From: Salvia splendens
Taxonomy: Eukaryota > Streptophyta > Magnoliopsida > Lamiales > Lamiaceae
Assembly: GCF_004379255.2 (NCBI RefSeq)
Contig: NW_024598553.1
Location: 45,340 to 109,339 of the forward strand
DNA: 64,000 bases
Direction of reading: 5' to 3'
Below the pieces are notes generated by a model. It worked only from the letters and a program-made list of their open reading frames with translations. It had not been told where the DNA came from and made no database searches. Position numbers and translations under genes: made by a program. Positions 63,054-64,000 of this stretch are shown here, in pieces (the stretch's first letter is position 1; each line of letters begins with the position of its first letter).

Positions 63054-64000
63054 ATGTCTTCTTCTTCTGAAACTGTTTCTGAATCAGGTAGTGGTAGGAA
63101 GGGGGGTAAGGGATCTTCTGGCCGGAAAAAGTCCGGGGAGAAGACGGTAGAATAGATTTTCACAAGCATTTTGAGTAAGGATACTGTGATATCCTTACAC
63201 AGAAAATATTTTCTTCCTGGGGGGGGGGTTAGTGGTGATCCCGACGACACTCATAGGGCTAACTCGCCGCCGGAGGGTTATGCACACGTTTACGAAGCCT
63301 GCTTAGAATGCGGGCTTGCGTTTCCCTCTTCCCCCCGCCTTTGTAGAGCTTCTTGATTTTTTCCAAACTCCTTTAGGTCAGGTGACTCCAAATTCTTGGA
63401 GGCACTTATCGGCCTTTGGACGAGCTGCGTAGTAGACTAGAAAAGGATTGTCTCTGAGGGCAATCCTAATTTCTTTCAGTTTAAGAGAAAAGGATCCTGG
63501 TTTTACTTGATCCCTTTACAGCCCTTTTTAGAGCCTTCTGTAAAACAAATGGCCGATGTGGAAAAATCGCTTCTTTTTTACAATAGGACAGCGGCTCCGG
63601 ACTTTTCCTGGAGGAGGGCCGAAGTCCGTAATTCCTCATCCTCGGGTGAGAACCGTTGGACGAGCTCGAGGGCGGGCCTCAATAAGATTCCCATGATTAG
63701 GAAACAATATTTGGAATCTGAGCTCGTCAAGGGTGCTTCGTGTTCGACTCCTCGTCTTCGGACGAAGAGACTGGAGGGTGAGGATTTCTTTTTTATGCTT
63801 ACTGCTTTAGCGGCGAAAATAACTTTGTTTTCTTGCTTTTTGGCAAGTGAACATGCTAAGCAAGCTTGGTCGCAAATCCTCCGAATCAAAGGAGCCAGAG
63901 AAGAGAAAACAGAAAACCACCAGCTCGGCGTCTGATGCCGAGAAGAATCCGAAGAGGCAGAAGACCTCTTCGAGTCAGTCTTCGGATCCAAAAAAGCCGG
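63054..64000 (+). pseudogene. Antisense gene of retrotransposon copy 3, degraded
   Basis: ATG 63054 starts MSSSSETVSESGSGRKGGKG, clearly the counterpart of the gene at 22473. A TAG follows after GEKTVE (63155), and at least two frameshifts break the Transposase_28-like part (near 63350 and 63420). The first intron's GT and its TTTTTGGCA..G acceptor region are still recognisable (about 63778-63850). It runs out of the window. Confidence 0.82.

Larger units (their letters stand above)
62164..64000 (-). mobile_element. Ty3/gypsy Tat-type retrotransposon copy 3, 3' end (cut by window edge)
   Basis: The 3' LTR is at 62164-62735 (572 bp, shorter than in copy 2), followed by the same polypurine tract and the start of the antisense gene region. 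Its gag-pol, on the minus strand, lies beyond the window. Expected left target copy CTATA at 62159-62163. Confidence 0.9.

Overview
The window is plant nuclear DNA from a eudicot, most likely an asterid of the Lamiales/Salvia type (the taxon is my inference, from protein similarity and repeat style; the sequence does not prove it). It has plant introns, long AT-rich intergenic stretches and many nested transposable elements. Four conserved host genes are present. A SMR-domain protein is encoded on + at 6083-9761 (11 exons). The clock gene ELF4 is a single exon on + at 14432-14794. A secretory-pathway cyclophilin of the CYP20-1 type lies on - at 15248-17932 (7 exons). The bifunctional enzyme 6-phosphofructo-2-kinase/fructose-2,6-bisphosphatase, F2KP, lies on + at 35278-42891 (23 exons). 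I placed exon boundaries by GT-AG signals and reading phase.

Almost everything else is mobile DNA. (1) A Ty3/gypsy family of the Tat type occurs three times, always with its genes on the minus strand: a 5' end at 1-1718, a complete 11.3-kb copy at 21319-32615 with a CACAT target duplication and nearly identical LTRs, and a 3' end at 62164-64000. The complete copy encodes gag-protease, then an in-frame UAG, then RT, RNase H, a second RNase H and integrase. It also carries a spliced gene in the opposite direction. (2) PIF/Harbinger elements with TTA/TAA target duplications are split between copies that carry only the SANT/Myb-like ORF1 (near 1900-3657, 4036-5532, 10205-11864) and copies that carry only the DDE transposase (12245-14173 intact; 18512-20478, 44504-45857 and 56163-57062 decayed). 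Several gene-less MITEs accompany them. (3) A complete mariner element at 48606-52347 encodes a DD39D transposase, and at least eight Stowaway-like MITEs share its CTCCCTCCGT ends. (4) A 540-bp TRIM retrotransposon with a GGAGT target duplication lies at 43553-44092, and a tRNA-derived SINE sits inside a MITE inside an F2KP intron.

Region by region: 1-5.5 kb is LTR element 1 next to two decayed Harbinger ORF1 elements; 5.5-10.2 kb is the SMR gene; 10.2-14.2 kb is two Harbinger elements back to back, the second ending about 260 bp before the ELF4 start codon; 14.4-18 kb is ELF4 and the convergent cyclophilin; 18.5-20.6 kb is a dead Harbinger; 21.3-32.6 kb is the full Tat element; 32.6-35.2 kb is AT-rich spacer; 35.2-43.2 kb is F2KP; 43.5-48.5 kb is the TRIM, a Harbinger and MITEs; 48.6-52.3 kb is mariner; 52.3-62.1 kb is repeat-rich spacer with a 626-bp direct duplication, a LINE remnant and many MITEs; 62.2-64 kb is the third Tat copy.

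Single-base indels break the reading frames of F2KP exon 3, gag and pol, although the surrounding sequence is well conserved. Assembly error should be considered before calling these pseudogenes.
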